A stretch of 64,000 bases of DNA from an uncultured Paludibacter sp. (GTDB lineage Bacteria; Bacteroidota; Bacteroidia; Bacteroidales; Paludibacteraceae), in the NCBI GenBank assembly GCA_937897985.1, contig CALCBD010000029.1, forward strand, positions 12,878 to 76,877, given 5' to 3'. A model generated the notes under the pieces. That model searched no databases and was not told the DNA's origin. It was given only the letters and a program-made list of their open reading frames with translations. Below, one piece after another: positions 62,230-64,000 of this stretch. The position numbers were made by a program, and so were the translations under genes. Position 1 is the first letter of the stretch, and every line of letters begins with the position of its first letter.

Positions 62230-63336
62230 ATGAAAAAAATTACATTATTTAAAATGTCGGTTATTGCTTGCTTACTTATGCTGACAAATTTTACTTTTTC
62301 TACCGAACTAATTATTGATAATTTTAATTATTCTTCCGGTCCATTGTCCACAAATGGAGGTTGGACAAGTTTTATTTTACAAACAGGTAGCGAAAAATCA
62401 GCAGCAATTGATGAAGTTACAGTGTCTGACGGACCTCTTGTTTATGCTGGTTATCTTTCATCCAATACCGGTAAATCAATTATATTAGATGGTCTGAATA
62501 AAGATGTTTATCGCCTTTTCCCTTATATCGACGGAGTGACTACAAATAAAACTTCAGGTGGGCTGGATATTGCTACCGGTGGTCGGGTTGCAACTGGAGA
62601 TGTGTATGCTGCCATGTTGATTAATATGGAACGTGCATTTTATGGTGCCGGAGATCCTGAAGACACTAAAGGGGATTGTTTCTTTGCTTTTGGTTCAAAT
62701 ACATGGGGAATTGGTGCGGCAGGAAGAATCTATACAAGGAAACTTGGAAGTGGTTATCAGATTGGTGTAACCAGAGCCGGTAATGCAAAAACAGTTTGGG
62801 ACCCAACTGAACGTAGTCTGAATACTACATATTTGGTAGTGATAAAATATAGTATAATAGCGAGCCCTGCCGGCGAAAAGAACGACCGTGTATATTTAGC
62901 AATTAATCCAGTTTTAGGTGCATCAGAACCTGCATGGTTAGCCAATGATGCAACAGATGCAAATGCTGAACTGCCAAGTATTGTTGGTGCCGTGCAGTTT
63001 TTACAAAAGATAAATACAAGTGCAAATAATCCGTTAACTGTAACTGCAAAATTAAAAGTAAGCGGTTTACGTGTGGCAACTACGTGGGCTGAAGTAGGGG
63101 AATTGTCCTCGAATGCAGGATTTTCAAATACTTCACAAGAATTTAAATTAATTGCAACAAGTAGTATGTTAAAGTTAATGGGAGTAAATACAGGTCAAAC
63201 AATTGAAGTTTACAATAGTCTTGGTCAACGCCTAACTTCTATTATTTCAGTCGCAGGTGAAAATCGTATTGTGTTAAATACAAAAGGTTTGTTAGTAGTT
63301 AAAGTTGGTAATTGGTCAAAAAAAGTAGTTTTGTAA
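62230..63336 (+). CDS. secreted LamG-like protein with T9SS tail, third paralogue
   Basis: This 368-residue protein has a signal peptide (to about 24). The shared module is present with larger insertions: LIIDNFNYSSGPLSTNGGW, DVYRLFPYIDG, GDVYAAMLINMERAF, GRIYTRKLGS and KVSGLRVATTWAEVGEL. It is followed directly by a T9SS type A tail ending LNTKGLLVVKVGNWSKKVVL. It has no Ig-like spacer. The upstream 105 bp contain no copy of the GGAA operator, so it probably depends on module 7. Binding function inferred; not an obvious enzyme. Confidence 0.62.
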   Translation: MKKITLFKMSVIACLLMLTNFTFSTELIIDNFNYSSGPLSTNGGWTSFILQTGSEKSAAIDEVTVSDGPLVYAGYLSSNTGKSIILDGLNKDVYRLFPYIDGVTTNKTSGGLDIATGGRVATGDVYAAMLINMERAFYGAGDPEDTKGDCFFAFGSNTWGIGAAGRIYTRKLGSGYQIGVTRAGNAKTVWDPTERSLNTTYLVVIKYSIIASPAGEKNDRVYLAINPVLGASEPAWLANDATDANAELPSIVGAVQFLQKINTSANNPLTVTAKLKVSGLRVATTWAEVGELSSNAGFSNTSQEFKLIATSSMLKLMGVNTGQTIEVYNSLGQRLTSIISVAGENRIVLNTKGLLVVKVGNWSKKVVL

Positions 63337-64000
63337 AAAAAATCTCAAAGTAATTTTTTAACATAAGCATTCAATTATGATTTGCCTATAGAAATTAGAA
63401 GAAAACATTTATAAGGATTTAGTTTGGCTGATTTATCGAGTTAATTGGAGTTATACCTAATAATTTAGCTTTTACACAAAAGTTATTGTAACAATGAATG
63501 AATTTGCTAAGCAAATTCTAAAAGTTTTGGAAGTGTAATGAATTAACTATATTTCTCAAACAATTAGTTCTTTTGTTCGGTTTATTGTAATTTCCATCAT
63601 CGATGAACTTATAAATGTATTGAACAAATTTGTATTGACCAAGTTAAAGTTAATAATTTTTTCTACTTTTTTCTATTTTAGATATTATTCAATAACCCTA
63701 TTTAATCAGATTTTGTAATAAATTGATATTAAGATATTTAATAAATTTACATGTAAGAGATTTTTATTATAAGATCAAATATAAGAGATTCTTCCCCTTT
63801 AAAGCGGATTTTTCAAATCCGCTTCCTCTTCGGGAAGTATAAGACAAGTTGACAAGGTAACTCTGACATAAAAAAAATGGCTCTATTTATAAGAGCCATT
63901 TTTTTTGTTAGATATTTGATTATCAGTAAAGCGAATTGAAGTAAGTATTGGTTTGACCCCCTATTCTTTGGACTGTTTTAACTAATAAGTTTGAGACAAA
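63337..64000. other. non-coding end of window with hairpins
   Basis: I see no gene in this stretch. Two adjacent hairpins occur at 63802-63838 (AAGCGGATTT with AAATCCGCTT, then CTTCC with GGAAG). The sequence from about 63949 (TGGTTTGACCCCC) looks like the left end of an insertion sequence, but no transposase frame is visible before the window ends. Confidence 0.4.
63871..63908 (+). terminator. bidirectional rho-independent terminator
   Basis: AAATGGCTCT pairs with AGAGCCATTT (8-10 bp) around an AT-rich loop, flanked by a run of A and a run of T. It could end the PUL transcript or a gene beyond the right edge. Confidence 0.75.

Noticed and set aside
63371..63538. Very short open frames after the last PUL gene
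   Set aside because: Fewer than 20 codons, with no support.
1..64000. CRISPR array, rRNA operon or complete tRNA gene
   Set aside because: I found no regularly spaced repeats of CRISPR length, no rRNA-like sequence, and only a 3' tRNA remnant at 11456-11472.

Overview
The window is low-GC DNA from a member of the Bacteroidota, most likely a Bacteroidales or Marinilabiliales-type organism. The evidence is SusC/SusD pairs, a hybrid two-component regulator, Bacteroidetes-type TAnnTTTG promoters and several proteins ending in type IX secretion (T9SS) sorting domains. I assign no genus.

Region 1 (1 to about 11,472) is the right part of an integrated mobile element. From its right end leftwards, all on the minus strand, it has a tyrosine integrase, two related proteins of unknown function, two small HTH (excisionase/MerR-like) proteins, a RepA/RecA-like ATPase, a zinc-finger/Toprim primase, and then what looks like a defence module: a small BrxF-like protein without a P-loop, a 1219-residue BrxC/PglY-like ATPase, and the first 41 codons of an OLD/RloA-like AAA ATPase that runs off the window. 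The right boundary is marked by what looks like the 3' end of a tRNA gene (11456-11472) followed directly by a terminator hairpin, as expected for insertion into a tRNA 3' end. No relaxase is visible.

Region 2 (about 11,930 to 63,340) is a very large polysaccharide utilisation locus (PUL). A hybrid two-component system (11928-16295, minus) faces away from it. The plus-strand genes encode SusC, SusD, two surface glycan-binding candidates, GH78, two serine-type S1 sulfatases, a GH130 mannosylglucose phosphorylase, GH27, a large SUMF1/PQQ-like secreted protein, an esterase, an MFS sugar transporter, a GH94 phosphorylase with a stand-alone paralogue of its N-terminal domain, GH3, GH97, two putative clan GH-A enzymes, a SASA-type acetylesterase, GH2, GH105, and three related secreted proteins with a shared N-terminal module. 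Only marC (37218-37853, minus) is foreign to the theme. The enzyme set suggests a sulfated, acetylated heteropolysaccharide containing rhamnose, uronic acid, galactose and beta-linked glucose/mannose. Outer-membrane uptake, periplasmic trimming and cytoplasmic phosphorolysis (GH94, GH130) would follow one another.

The most striking signal is regulatory. Seven transcription units of the PUL are each preceded by the same 65-bp module: two GGAA-headed direct repeats exactly 21 bp apart, then, in six of seven cases, a TAnnTTTG promoter element starting exactly 36 bp after the second repeat. This is what an AraC-type DNA-binding domain, such as that of the HTCS, would be expected to recognise, and it ties the whole 47-kb cluster into one regulon. 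Two unlisted small ORFs (51 aa at 16737-16892; 54 aa at 59324-59488) sit inside these units.

Region 3 (63,337-64,000) holds hairpins and possibly the edge of an insertion sequence, but no gene I can support.
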